Assembly: GCA_004322425.1 (NCBI GenBank)
Contig: SCVJ01000032.1
Coordinates: forward strand, 1 to 64,000
Source: Chitinophagaceae bacterium
Lineage (GTDB): Bacteria; Bacteroidota; Bacteroidia; Chitinophagales; Chitinophagaceae
Direction of reading: 5' to 3'
Length of the DNA stretch: 64,000 nucleotides
A model generated the notes under the pieces. It did not search any database. It worked only from the letters and a program-made list of their open reading frames with translations, and was not told the DNA's origin. Each line of letters starts with the position of its first letter. Position 1 is the first letter of the stretch. Both the position numbers and the translations under genes were made by a program. Positions 36,625 through 45,637 of this stretch are shown here, in pieces.

Positions 36625-36733
36625 TTTTGAAAACCAATAGTGGTTGGTGTGTTTGTGTAAATATAATCTGTTTGTGGAATTCTCAAATCCATTCTTGATT
36701 CGACTTGTTTTCTAATTACAGGTTCTGAAAGAA

Positions 36734-37396
36734 TTACATTTTTAGATAATTCATAAGATTGTCGTAGTTGAAACGCAACTCGTTTTCGTAAAGCTCTTCA
36801 CCAAAATAATATTTTACACAATATTCGTGCCGCTGTAAAGTAGCAACAACTTCAGAAATTTCTTCTTTATTCAGTTTTATTGTTACCAATAACAATCCCG
36901 TTTGTGAATCAACAACTGTATTTAATTGCACGACTTGTGCATTGCTGGTTTCCACTAATCGGCTTATTTCGCCTACCGAATAATTATTGCTTTCCATTTC
37001 TAAAACAATGAGTCCGCCGGGTTCATTGACATTCATAAATTCGGAAGCTTTTTGTAGCAATTCATGATAACTAACAACTCCAACTAATTGATTGTCTTCA
37101 TCAACCACAGGAACTACACTTATTTTTTTCCCTACTGCTATTTGTAACGCTTTTAGGAAATGCTCTCCCGGTTGTACGGAAATTAAAGAGAGATTATTTT
37201 GAATCGAATTAATTCGATTGGAACCATCGGGTGCTTGTAACAATAACTCTTCGCTTACTAGCCCAACATATTTTTCATTGTCAGCAAGGGCAAGATGGGA
37301 AACGTGACAGTCGCTCATCATTTGCAAAGCATTGCCAATTGAGTCTTGCATGCTCAGTACCGGAATCGATTGTGATATCATTGCTTGTATCAACAT
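36734..37396 (-). CDS. CBS-domain protein with C-terminal ACT-like domain
   Basis: Residues 1-125 form a tandem CBS pair, modules that usually bind adenosine nucleotides (MISQSIPVLSMQDSIGNAL, then VGVVSYHELLQ). Residues about 135-200 look like an ACT-type fold (LIVLEMESNNYSVGEISRLVE). The protein probably senses a nucleotide or amino acid and controls a partner, perhaps the NAD kinase encoded next; that link is inferred from gene order only. 220 aa, cytoplasmic. Confidence 0.85.
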   Translation of the reverse strand: MLIQAMISQSIPVLSMQDSIGNALQMMSDCHVSHLALADNEKYVGLVSEELLLQAPDGSNRINSIQNNLSLISVQPGEHFLKALQIAVGKKISVVPVVDEDNQLVGVVSYHELLQKASEFMNVNEPGGLIVLEMESNNYSVGEISRLVETSNAQVVQLNTVVDSQTGLLLVTIKLNKEEISEVVATLQRHEYCVKYYFGEELYENELRFNYDNLMNYLKM

Positions 37397-37432
37397 TTCA
37401 ATAATATTCTTTAGTAAACGCTTCGCGGCTAA

Positions 37433-38206
37433 TTATTGGTTAGGACCGGAAGTTAATTTTTTCAAAAAATTATCTAGCAAGACATTGAACTCATTTGGAA
37501 CTTCCATCATGGGTGCATGTCCACATTTATCAATAAAATATAGTTCGCTGTGGGGGATCAACTTATTAAACTCTTTGCCTACAAACGGAGGAGTGACCGT
37601 ATCATTATTACCCCAAATTAATAAAGTGGGCTGTTTTATTTTATGTAGTTCGTGTCCAATGTTATTGCGAATGGCGCTTTTTGCTAGCGAAATAATTTTA
37701 ATAACTTTTAATCGATTTCCCACTATTGAAAAAACTTCATCTACTAACTCTTTAGTTGCTACTTCGGGATTATAAAAAGTAAGTTGGGTTTTTGTTTTGA
37801 TATATTCATAATCGCCTCGTTTGGGATAGCTGTCACCCATTCCGCTTTCGTAAAGGCCCGAGCTTCCTGTGAGAATTAACGATTTCACTCTATCGGGATG
37901 TTGTAAAACATATTCTAAAGCAACGTGTCCGCCCAACGAATTCCCTAAAAGATGAATCTCTTTATAATTTTTTGCTTCTAAAAATTTGTATAAAAATTTT
38001 GTCAGGCCACCCACGGTTGTGTGCAAAATATCCAATTCCAATAACGGCAGCATGGGAACAACTACTTTATAGTGATGCTTGAAATATTCTATGACACCTC
38101 CAAAATTGCTTAAAGAACCAAATAGGCCGTGTAAGAGCACCAAGGGTTCTCCCTGACCTTCTTCGATGAAGCTAAATTTTTCGTCTTTTTTTATTTCGTA
38201 CTGCAT
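37433..38206 (-). CDS. Alpha/beta hydrolase
   Basis: The catalytic triad is visible: nucleophile Ser in LGNSLGGH, an Asp in IWGNNDTVTPP and His in KCGHAPMMEVP. The oxyanion-hole segment is VLLHGLFGS. No signal peptide, so cytoplasmic; 257 aa. Substrate unknown. It lies between cvpA and the CBS gene on the same strand, 36 nt before the latter. Confidence 0.92.
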   Translation of the reverse strand: MQYEIKKDEKFSFIEEGQGEPLVLLHGLFGSLSNFGGVIEYFKHHYKVVVPMLPLLELDILHTTVGGLTKFLYKFLEAKNYKEIHLLGNSLGGHVALEYVLQHPDRVKSLILTGSSGLYESGMGDSYPKRGDYEYIKTKTQLTFYNPEVATKELVDEVFSIVGNRLKVIKIISLAKSAIRNNIGHELHKIKQPTLLIWGNNDTVTPPFVGKEFNKLIPHSELYFIDKCGHAPMMEVPNEFNVLLDNFLKKLTSGPNQ

Positions 38207-38267
38207 ACACTTTTACAACTTTCAAATTTTGGTGAAAATAACTAATTTGCAACAACTTAACTACTTA

Positions 38268-38819
38268 TTACTGGGGTGTAATAGTGGGAACTTGTGTAGC
38301 CATTGTTCCGAAAAAATCTTTTAATTCTGTAAACATATGTTTAAAGAGTGGAAGAACTTTTCCAAAAGCGTCCATCACTTTCGGCCCCCATGGTTGAATG
38401 AATTCATATGTAACAGATGATGTTTTTGTTTCTGGTTTAAGTAAACTTATCTGTTCGCAATAAAATAATACAACACTGAAAATTAATAAGTAAAGTAAGG
38501 TGAATAATAAAATGCCAGCTAGTTTATCAATCCATCCCATCATTGAAAACTCAATTGCTTTTCGCAACAAAACAGCACACCAGCGAATTATCATAACAAA
38601 TAAAACAAATACAAGAATAAATGAAACGATGGGCAACCACTTATCAGTAATATTAACTGCCTTTCCAATGTAACTCGCCACTACTACCGAAAGTTTTATA
38701 GCAGCAGCCAAACCCACTATTAAAGCAATCACAGAAAACACAGCTACAACTAATCCTTGTCGATAGCCCTTAAGAATAGCCAAGAGTACTGCAATTGCAA
38801 AAAAGATGTCAATAATCAC
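38268..38819 (-). CDS. CvpA family membrane protein
   Basis: Four transmembrane helices (about 2-22, 25-48, 65-88, 103-124) and the Gly-rich GYRQGLVVAVFSVIALIVG match the colicin V production protein family. Its biochemical role is unknown, with links to envelope integrity in proteobacteria. The start is a GTG. The C-terminal 50 residues are soluble. It overlaps no neighbour and is 10 nt downstream of the yqeY-like gene. Confidence 0.88.
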   Translation of the reverse strand: MIIDIFFAIAVLLAILKGYRQGLVVAVFSVIALIVGLAAAIKLSVVVASYIGKAVNITDKWLPIVSFILVFVLFVMIIRWCAVLLRKAIEFSMMGWIDKLAGILLFTLLYLLIFSVVLFYCEQISLLKPETKTSSVTYEFIQPWGPKVMDAFGKVLPLFKHMFTELKDFFGTMATQVPTITPQ

Positions 38820-38829
38820 GTAGTAAAAT

Positions 38830-39282
38830 TTATTTTGAGAGTAATTCTTTTACAACTGTTGCAATTGTTTTTCCGTCGGCCTTACCGGCAAATTTTTTTG
38901 AGGCCACTCCCATCACTTTTCCCAAATCGGCCATTGAGCTTATCCCGAGCTCTGCAACAATTTTAACCAGCTCTTCTTTCAACTCCTCAACAGAAAGTTG
39001 TTGTGGTAAAAACTTTTCGATTATTTCAATTTCTTCTATTTCTTTTTGTGCTAAGTCAGTTCGGTTTTGTTGCTGAAATATTTCCAATGAATCTTTTCGT
39101 TGCTTCACTAACTTTTGCAATAATTTTATTTCCTCATCAGATGTTATTTCACCATTTGAGCCTTCTGCAGTTTTAGCCAATAAAATAGCCGCTTTTATAG
39201 CACGAAGACTACGCAATGATTTTTCATCTTTTGCAAACATGGCCGTTTTTAAATCAACCATTATTTTTTGTTCTAAACTCAT
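38830..39282 (-). CDS. GatB/YqeY domain protein
   Basis: A stand-alone relative of the tail domain of the GatB amidotransferase subunit. Family features: SLRAIKAAI, KLVKQRKDS, EIEIIEKFLPQQLS and the final GKADGKTIATVVKELL. 150 aa is typical. It probably binds tRNA or a tRNA-linked protein; its cellular role is not established. It sits 9 nt downstream of gldC and 10 nt upstream of cvpA. Confidence 0.92.
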   Translation of the reverse strand: MSLEQKIMVDLKTAMFAKDEKSLRSLRAIKAAILLAKTAEGSNGEITSDEEIKLLQKLVKQRKDSLEIFQQQNRTDLAQKEIEEIEIIEKFLPQQLSVEELKEELVKIVAELGISSMADLGKVMGVASKKFAGKADGKTIATVVKELLSK

Positions 39283-39291
39283 GGAAAAAAT

Positions 39292-39639
39292 TTAAGCTTT
39301 GTTTTCTTTAAGTTGTTTTTCTCTGAAACTGCTGTAAAATTCTTTGGCAAAATTTTTCATACTTACTGCGCCCTCCTTATGTTGCGTAGCACGGTCATAC
39401 GTATCCGCCATCGTTATTAACGATTGGTAAAAAAAGTCTGCCATTTCATCAACCATCATATCCTTGGTCCATAAATCCATGCGCAAGGCGGTTTTATCGG
39501 CACTATCCCAAAAAGCTAATAGTATGGCTTTCGCCTTTTGCTTTTGTACAATTGTACTATCCGACGCTTCCCAAAAAATTGATTCAGGAATTTTGTCTTC
39601 ATTAAGTTCTACTTCAATGGAAATTGTTGACTTCTTCAT
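39292..39639 (-). CDS. gldC: Gliding motility protein GldC
   Basis: A small cytoplasmic protein (115 aa, no signal peptide) that in Flavobacterium is linked with GldB and improves gliding. Hallmarks are IPESIFWEASDS, ALRMDLWTKDMMVDEM and FYQSLITMADTY. gldB is not adjacent here. It lies between the glycosyltransferase and yqeY genes. Its presence supports a Bacteroidota origin but does not prove that the cell glides. Confidence 0.92.
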   Translation of the reverse strand: MKKSTISIEVELNEDKIPESIFWEASDSTIVQKQKAKAILLAFWDSADKTALRMDLWTKDMMVDEMADFFYQSLITMADTYDRATQHKEGAVSMKNFAKEFYSSFREKQLKENKA

Positions 39640-39677
39640 AGTTTATTTAATAACTGAAGTCGCAAAAGTAACCCAAA

Positions 39678-40733
39678 TCAATCAACTGTTTTTTTAATGG
39701 CTTGCCATAAAAGATCAACAGTTTGTTTTATACTTTTTGTCGCTGCAATGTTTATTGCTTTTTCAGCTAATTCATTTCGTAAATTTTCGTTTGTGTAAAG
39801 CAGCATCATTTTTTCTGAAAGATTGGCAGGAGTTTCATTTTCAAAATAAAGACCGGCTTCGGTTGCCATTTCCTGCGCAGAAGAATTTTCTACCGCAATA
39901 ACTGGAATTGCCGATTGCATAGCTTTTAAAACAGGTAGATAATTGAAGTTCTTTGAAAACGGGTGCAACAAAGCATACGCTGTAGCCGTAATTAGAAGCT
40001 CCTCCGATTGGTCACAATTCGAAAACCATTTTACATCCCCTCGGTATTTATAATTGGTCAGCTTGTTTTCAAAGTAGGATTTTTGATTATTAATAATCAA
40101 AATTTGAAAATTGCTTTGTTGTCTTTTTTTAAATTGAGAAAATGCTTTTAATAAAAAAATCAGGCTTTCTTCTCCGGTGAAATTCCCGATATATAAAAAA
40201 AATTCTTTCCCATCGCTGTACTTTTCTTTTACAACATTTTTCTGAAGCACATCAATGGAAGTGAAATTTGAATTTGGGCTAACGGGCACAACCTCTATTT
40301 TTTCTGTGTCAATTTTAAATTGGCGAGTTAAAACATTTTTGAAAAAAAATGAATCCACCACAACGGTTTTCATTTTTTGAAAATGATTTTTTCTAATTTT
40401 GTTTGCGTCCGTTGCAATAAAGCATTGGGATGACGCTTTGACGAAAAAGCATTTTTTTTCAAACGATACAAGTATGTCGAATCTTTTATTGCCACGAATC
40501 GCTAATTTAAAATCCCACCAAATTTTCCCAAGTAAATGACTTTTGCGCTGTGTATTTTCAAAAGTAAAATTGACAGATGTACTATTTTCTTCCTGTAGTT
40601 TTTCATCGACAAGAAATAAAAAATCGTGTTCCTTTTCTTGCTCAGTAATTAATTTTAGCGTTTTGTAATAAATAGCAGCCGGACTATCTTTTAAATCGAG
40701 GTGTGGATGTGAGGCGTCAATAACAATTTTCAT
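39678..40733 (-). CDS. GT4-like glycosyltransferase family protein, degenerate
   Basis: The two-domain GT-B outline is recognisable: EFFLYIGNFTGEESL starts the C-terminal domain, and LPVLKAMQSAIPVIAVENSSAQEM matches the donor-binding region of GT4 enzymes. The diagnostic EX7E pair is missing: the two Glu positions are Asn and Lys. Activity is therefore doubtful, and a binding role is possible. I use the ATG (351 aa), because the TTG three codons upstream overlaps the promoter box. It leads the minus-strand cluster that includes gldC. Confidence 0.75.
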   Translation of the reverse strand: MKIVIDASHPHLDLKDSPAAIYYKTLKLITEQEKEHDFLFLVDEKLQEENSTSVNFTFENTQRKSHLLGKIWWDFKLAIRGNKRFDILVSFEKKCFFVKASSQCFIATDANKIRKNHFQKMKTVVVDSFFFKNVLTRQFKIDTEKIEVVPVSPNSNFTSIDVLQKNVVKEKYSDGKEFFLYIGNFTGEESLIFLLKAFSQFKKRQQSNFQILIINNQKSYFENKLTNYKYRGDVKWFSNCDQSEELLITATAYALLHPFSKNFNYLPVLKAMQSAIPVIAVENSSAQEMATEAGLYFENETPANLSEKMMLLYTNENLRNELAEKAINIAATKSIKQTVDLLWQAIKKTVD

Positions 40734-40739
40734 GTGCGC

Positions 40740-40747
40740 CAAAGGTA
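40740..40747 (-). promoter_or_regulatory. -7 box of the glycosyltransferase-gldC promoter
   Basis: On the minus strand it reads TACCTTTG and ends 6 nt before the ATG at 40733, so the message is almost leaderless. It also excludes the in-frame TTG at 40742. Confidence 0.55.
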
Positions 40748-40830
40748 CTCTTGTGTTTCAAAAAGAACGAAACTCCACTCTTGGAAACTTGCTTCATTTA
40801 TTCATATTAGACTTTTCTGGAACTCTTTCC

Positions 40831-40838
40831 TACATTTG
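40831..40838 (+). promoter_or_regulatory. -7 box of the DUF4290 gene promoter
   Basis: TACATTTG is an exact match, 21 nt before the ATG at 40860. It lies inside the longest possible reading frame, which supports the shorter start chosen for the gene. Confidence 0.55.
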
Positions 40839-40859
40839 CGCTTGCACTATTTTGCATTT

Positions 40860-41510
40860 ATGGAATATAATACTACACGAAATTCGATGGCTATGCGTGA
40901 ATATGGACGTCATATTCAAAAGATGATTGACCATATTTTAACTATTGAAGACCCAGAAAGAAGACAACGAAATGCGCAAGCCGTTATTGAATTAATGGGA
41001 TTTTTTAATCCTCATTTGAAAAATGTTGAAGATTTCAGACATAAACTTTGGGACCACTTATTTCTTATCTCTGATTTTAAATTAGAGGTTACATCGCCAT
41101 ACCCCATTCCTACAAGAGAAACTTTGAAAAGCAAGCCCACTGTATTGCCTTATCCAAAACGCTATCCAAAATATTCGCATTTGGGAAAAAATTTGGAAAC
41201 CATTATTAATAAAGCGCTTGAAGAGCAAGACCCCGAAAGGAGAAATGGTTTTGCCAATGCCATTGCTTATTATATGAAATTAACGTACAACAACTGGCAT
41301 AAAGAACAAGTACAGGATGATACCATTCAAAGTGAACTATCCGCCATCACTAATGGTCAGCTTGAATTTACCGACACACCATTTGTAAAAACGTATCAAC
41401 CACAACAAGGACAACGCGGTGGATACGGAAAACAGAGAGGTAGATTTCAACAACGTGGAGATGGATGGAGAGGCGATAATCGCCCAGGGTATAAAAAAAA
41501 GAGATACTAA
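40860..41510 (+). CDS. DUF4290 family protein with RG-rich tail
   Basis: A Bacteroidota-specific family of unknown function. The helical body includes MREYGRHIQKMI, EDPERRQRNAQAVIEL and its near repeat EQDPERRNGFANAIAYYM, about 85 residues apart, suggesting internal duplication. The last 37 residues are rich in Gln, Gly and Arg (QRGGYGKQRGRF) and resemble RNA-binding RGG tails. I start at the ATG giving MEYNTTRNSM (216 aa), supported by the promoter 21 nt upstream. A strong terminator follows. Confidence 0.85.
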   Translation: MEYNTTRNSMAMREYGRHIQKMIDHILTIEDPERRQRNAQAVIELMGFFNPHLKNVEDFRHKLWDHLFLISDFKLEVTSPYPIPTRETLKSKPTVLPYPKRYPKYSHLGKNLETIINKALEEQDPERRNGFANAIAYYMKLTYNNWHKEQVQDDTIQSELSAITNGQLEFTDTPFVKTYQPQQGQRGGYGKQRGRFQQRGDGWRGDNRPGYKKKRY

Positions 41511-41531
41511 TTTCTTATGTATAAATTTTCT

Positions 41532-41566
41532 GAGTTGGTTGCCTGTTGAAACCAACTCTTTTTTTT
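41532..41566 (+). terminator. Intrinsic terminator after the DUF4290 gene
   Basis: A 9-bp perfect stem, GAGTTGGTT with AACCAACTC, has a 9-nt loop and is followed by eight T. It stands 22 nt before murA, so murA must have its own promoter within or after it. Confidence 0.88.
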
Positions 41567-41588
41567 ACAACCTTATTGAACGATACAA

Positions 41589-42899
41589 ATGCATTCTTTT
41601 GAAGTTATCGGTGGTAAAAAATTAAAAGGCGAAATCGTTCCGCAAGGAGCAAAGAACGAAGCCCTGCAAATTATCAGCGCCGTACTACTTACGCCCGAAT
41701 CGGTAACGATTAAAAATATTCCCGACATATTGGATGTCAACCTCCTCATTGAATTATTAATGGACATGAATGTACAGGTGCACCGCCCTCAACGCGACAC
41801 TTGTATTTTTTGTGCCCAAGAGGTTAATATTGATTATTTACACAGCCAAGAATTTAAAAATAAAAGTACCCGATTGCGCGGTGTTGTGTTATTGGCAGGA
41901 CCGTTGTTAGCCCGATTTCGTAAAGCCTTTATACCCAAACCCGGTGGCGATAAAATAGGAAGAAGAAGATTAGACACGCATTTAACAGGTTTTGAAAAAC
42001 TCGGCACCACTTTTACTCATCACGTTGAAGATGGGTTTTTTCATTTAGACGGGAAAAAATTAAGAGGTTCGCACATCACACTCGATGAACCCTCTGTAAC
42101 CGGAACAGCCAATATTATTATGGCAGCTGTAATGGCGCCCGGTACAACTACAATTTATAACGCGGCCTGCGAACCTTATATTCAACAACTCTGCAAAATG
42201 CTGAATCGAATGGGCGCCAATATTATTGGTATCGGCAGTAACTCGTTAACCATAAACGGTGTTTCTTATTTAGGTGGAACGGAGCATACCTTGTTGCCCG
42301 ACATGATTGAAGTTGGCTCTTTTATTGGATTAGCCGCTATGACGCAAAGCGACTTGTTAATTAAAAATGCAGGAGTAGAACACTTGGGAATTATACCTGA
42401 AAAATTTCAACAGTTAGGAATAAAAATGAATTTCATCGGTGATGATATTCATATACCCGAACAAGAGGTGTACGAAATCAGCCGCTATTTTGATGGCAGC
42501 GTGTTGACAATTTATGATCATCCTTGGCCGGGTTTTACGCCCGATTTATTAAGCATCATTTTAGTTACCGCCATTCAAGCAAAAGGAAGTGTTCTCATTC
42601 ATCAAAAAATGTTTGAAAGCCGACTCTTCTTTGTTGATAAACTGATTGACATGGGTGCTCAAATTATTTTATGTGATCCTCACCGCGCGGTGGTTATCGG
42701 TTTGGAGCGAGAACAAAAATTACGAGGAATTACCATGAGCAGTCCTGATATACGGGCCGGTGTTGCCTTATTAATTGCCGCCCTTAGTGCGGAAGGGAAA
42801 AGCACGATTCAAAATATTGAACAAATTGATCGAGGATACCAATTTATTGATGAACGATTAAGAAAATTGGGTGCAGATATAAAAAGGATAAAAGCTTAA
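41589..42899 (+). CDS. murA: UDP-N-acetylglucosamine 1-carboxyvinyltransferase, Cys-to-Asp type
   Basis: The first committed enzyme of peptidoglycan synthesis, using phosphoenolpyruvate. The two-domain EPSP-synthase-like fold is complete (436 aa): GAKNEALQI at the N-terminus, KPGGDKIGRRRLDTH in the active-site loop and a C-terminal GVALLIAALSAEG. In the loop, the Cys that attacks phosphoenolpyruvate in E. coli (Cys115) is Asp121. Asp at this site is known from mycobacteria and Chlamydia, gives an active enzyme and prevents alkylation by fosfomycin. The start ATG follows a terminator. Confidence 0.96.
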   Translation: MHSFEVIGGKKLKGEIVPQGAKNEALQIISAVLLTPESVTIKNIPDILDVNLLIELLMDMNVQVHRPQRDTCIFCAQEVNIDYLHSQEFKNKSTRLRGVVLLAGPLLARFRKAFIPKPGGDKIGRRRLDTHLTGFEKLGTTFTHHVEDGFFHLDGKKLRGSHITLDEPSVTGTANIIMAAVMAPGTTTIYNAACEPYIQQLCKMLNRMGANIIGIGSNSLTINGVSYLGGTEHTLLPDMIEVGSFIGLAAMTQSDLLIKNAGVEHLGIIPEKFQQLGIKMNFIGDDIHIPEQEVYEISRYFDGSVLTIYDHPWPGFTPDLLSIILVTAIQAKGSVLIHQKMFESRLFFVDKLIDMGAQIILCDPHRAVVIGLEREQKLRGITMSSPDIRAGVALLIAALSAEGKSTIQNIEQIDRGYQFIDERLRKLGADIKRIKA

Positions 42900-42970
42900 A
42901 AGAATCGTCCATGTTACCAACTGCATTTTTTGAATAAAAGTAAAACACTTCTTTTCCCTATCTTCCGTGC

Positions 42971-44239
42971 ATGCTACAAAGAAGTATCAATAAAAACGCG
43001 CTGATTTTATTATTTATCAATGGAGTTATCGGTGCTGGTATTTTTGGATTACCCTCTAAAGCATTTAATCTATCGGGCGTGCATAGTTTATGGGCTTTAC
43101 TGCTTTGTGCATTGGCGGTTATCATCATCATTCTTTGTTTTGCAGAAGTTAGCAGTCGTTTCGAAAAAACAGGAGGGCCGTACCTCTATGCCCTTGCAGC
43201 GTTTGGGCCATTACCTGCTTTTATTACCGGATGGCTATTGTTGCTGTCGCGATTTATTACCTATGCGGCCCTAATAAATTTATTGGTAACCTATCTTTCT
43301 GTTTTTTCCTCTTGGTTTTTATTACCCTCTATTCGCGTTATGAGTATCATAAGCATCACTTTCATTTTGATGTTGGTCAATTATGTGGGTGTAAAAAACT
43401 CTACTCGTGTTAATAATTTTTTTACCATCGCCAAATTGCTGCCGCTATTCTTGTTTATTTGTGTTGGTTTCTTTTTTTTCATTCCCCAAAATTTTGAAAT
43501 AAAAACCACCCTTACTTTTTCATCTTTTTCTTCGACTGTGCTACTATGGGTTTTTGCATTTGGAGGATTTGAATCAGTATTAGTGAATTCGGGCGAAGTA
43601 AAAAACCCGGGGAAAAATCTTCCTTTTGCGTTGTTAATAGCCACGGCCGTTATTGCCACTGTTTATTTTCTCATTCAGTTAGTAAGCATTGGCACACTCA
43701 CTTCACTGGGTAATTCCGAAACACCTTTAGCTGATGCAGCCGGTTTATTTTTTGGAAAAACAGGTTCGATAATTATTAGTTTAGGTGCTTTGTTTTCAAT
43801 TACGGGAACACTGAATGCAATTATGTTGGTGGGCTCGCGTTTGCCGTATGCTTTCAGCGAAGAAAATCAGTTCCCAAAAATTTTCTCTTTTATTCATCCA
43901 AAATATAAAACCCCCACTTGGTCTTTATTATTTTTTGCAGCAATTACCATTATAGTTTCTATAACCAATAGTTTTTTGTATGCCGCCACCATCAGCGCTA
44001 TCATTCGATTGATGGTTTATGGCATTGTTTGTATTGCGTTAATACAGCTGAGGTATCGCGATAAAAAAGTAACAATGTTTTTCAAACTACCTTTTGGAAA
44101 ACTTTTTGCTTTTCTGGGAATTGTTATAACTGGATGGCTTCTGTCAAGTGCAAAAAACAGTGAATTACGGGATGTTGCTATTGCGGTGGCAGCGGGGTTG
44201 CTAGTCTATTTCCTCGTTAAGCTATTTAGGAAAAAATAA
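42971..44239 (+). CDS. APC family amino acid permease
   Basis: A secondary transporter with twelve predicted membrane helices across 422 aa. The first helix has GVIGAGIFGLPSKAF, the GxG[IV]F unwound segment of APC amino acid transporters that binds the substrate amino group. Helix 6 has FAFGGFESVLVNSGEVKNP, also typical. The substrate is unknown. A -7-like TATCTTCC lies 4 nt before the ATG. It is probably monocistronic; the next gene has its own promoter. Confidence 0.9.
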   Translation: MLQRSINKNALILLFINGVIGAGIFGLPSKAFNLSGVHSLWALLLCALAVIIIILCFAEVSSRFEKTGGPYLYALAAFGPLPAFITGWLLLLSRFITYAALINLLVTYLSVFSSWFLLPSIRVMSIISITFILMLVNYVGVKNSTRVNNFFTIAKLLPLFLFICVGFFFFIPQNFEIKTTLTFSSFSSTVLLWVFAFGGFESVLVNSGEVKNPGKNLPFALLIATAVIATVYFLIQLVSIGTLTSLGNSETPLADAAGLFFGKTGSIIISLGALFSITGTLNAIMLVGSRLPYAFSEENQFPKIFSFIHPKYKTPTWSLLFFAAITIIVSITNSFLYAATISAIIRLMVYGIVCIALIQLRYRDKKVTMFFKLPFGKLFAFLGIVITGWLLSSAKNSELRDVAIAVAAGLLVYFLVKLFRKK

Positions 44240-44293
44240 TCAACCTCAGTTAAACTAGTGGCAGATGGTTTGGTCTTCTTAAAAATTACAAAC

Positions 44294-44301
44294 TATCTTT
44301 A
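44294..44301 (+). promoter_or_regulatory. -7 box of the di-haem peroxidase promoter
   Basis: TATCTTTA, one mismatch to the consensus, ends 7 nt before the ATG at 44309. It lies downstream of an earlier in-frame non-ATG start and supports the later ATG. Confidence 0.45.
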
Positions 44302-44308
44302 TACGACT

Positions 44309-45496
44309 ATGGCGAAAATACTAACAACCTTCGTCGTCTTGGTAACACTGCAATTAATAGTTGTGCGCTGTACAAAAACAGCAACCAATTCCACCAATTC
44401 TTATCCGGCCGTTCGGGCTGCGTTTGGCGATAATATTGACCTCAACAATCTTTTAAATTATGCCAATCAAACAAGGCCAGCTTACATAACAAAAGATAAC
44501 ACAGGCGGAAATGTTATAACTAATTCGAAAGCAACTTTAGGAAGGGTTTTGTTTTATGATAAAAATTTAAGCATTGATAATTCCATTTCGTGTGGTAGTT
44601 GCCACAAACAGGAATTTGCCTTTAGCGATACAGCTATTGCTAGCAAAGGAGTTTCGGGAGGTGTAACAGCAAGACATTCAATGCGACTTATTAATTCTCG
44701 TTTTGCAACTGAAAGAAAATTCTTTTGGGATGAAAGGGCTGCAACGCTAGAACAACAAACTACAAAACCAATTCAAGATCATGCAGAAATGGGATTTAGT
44801 GGCCAGAACGGAAGGCCTGCCTTGTCAAATTTGTTATCAAAACTTCAAGGAGTTACATACTACAATGAACTTTTCAAATTTGTTTATGGCGACATGAATG
44901 TTACCGAAGCGCGCATGCAGGAATGTTTAGCACAGTTTGTTAGAAGTATCCATTCATTCGATTCAAAGTATGACGCAGGAAGGATACAGGTTCCCAACGA
45001 CGGACCTCCATTCCCCAATTTTACACAACAAGAGAATACAGGAAAACAAATTTTTATAACGCCGCCTGTTTTTAATGCTACCGGAGTTAGAGTTGGTGGC
45101 GGTGCAGGTTGTAACGGTTGCCATAATGCACCGGAATTTGATATTGACCCCAATTCAAAAAACAACGGAATTATCGGAAGAATTGCTGGCGCAGGAATTG
45201 ACATAACAGCTACAAGAGCTCCTAGCTTGCGCGATGTTATGAATAGAACCGGTATTGAAAATGGGCCGTTAATGCATACAGGAAATTTAGCTACACTTCA
45301 AAATGCAATTGGACACTACGGCACCATTACTATTGCTGTGGGGAACAACAATCTTGATCCTAGGCTTACGCCAAATGGTTTTGGACAACAACTAAATTTT
45401 AATGCTCAAGAAATAAATAGCTTAATGGCCTTTATTAAAACGTTAACCGGAACCAATGTGTACACCGATAAAAAATGGAGCAACCCCTTTAAGTAA
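44309..45496 (+). CDS. Cytochrome c peroxidase/MauG family di-haem protein
   Basis: A periplasmic di-haem c protein. Two CxxCH haem sites are visible, CGSCHKQEF and CNGCHNAPEF, about 180 residues apart. An N-terminal hydrophobic segment ends in VVRC, which may be a lipobox (Arg before the Cys is unusual), so it may be a lipoprotein. The family reduces hydrogen peroxide or oxidises proteins. Family spacing and the C-terminal PSLRDVMNRTG plus MHTGNLATLQNAI are intact. 395 aa. Confidence 0.9.
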   Translation: MAKILTTFVVLVTLQLIVVRCTKTATNSTNSYPAVRAAFGDNIDLNNLLNYANQTRPAYITKDNTGGNVITNSKATLGRVLFYDKNLSIDNSISCGSCHKQEFAFSDTAIASKGVSGGVTARHSMRLINSRFATERKFFWDERAATLEQQTTKPIQDHAEMGFSGQNGRPALSNLLSKLQGVTYYNELFKFVYGDMNVTEARMQECLAQFVRSIHSFDSKYDAGRIQVPNDGPPFPNFTQQENTGKQIFITPPVFNATGVRVGGGAGCNGCHNAPEFDIDPNSKNNGIIGRIAGAGIDITATRAPSLRDVMNRTGIENGPLMHTGNLATLQNAIGHYGTITIAVGNNNLDPRLTPNGFGQQLNFNAQEINSLMAFIKTLTGTNVYTDKKWSNPFK

Positions 45497-45578
45497 TAAT
45501 GGCTGAGCCGGAACTTCTAATTTAAATACGTTTATTTATTAGATTTAGAAACGTTAAAAAAGATTATCATTTATTATC

Positions 45579-45586
45579 TATTTTTG
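45579..45586 (+). promoter_or_regulatory. -7 box and GC-rich discriminator of the tRNA-Met promoter
   Basis: TATTTTTG is followed by CCGCCC and then the 5' leader of the tRNA (about 45 nt). The same arrangement occurs at the tRNA-Asn and rpmH promoters. Confidence 0.6.
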
Positions 45587-45637
45587 CCGCCCCAAGCGAA
45601 AAGCTTGGCTTTCGATAAGTTCTTGATTTATTGATTG

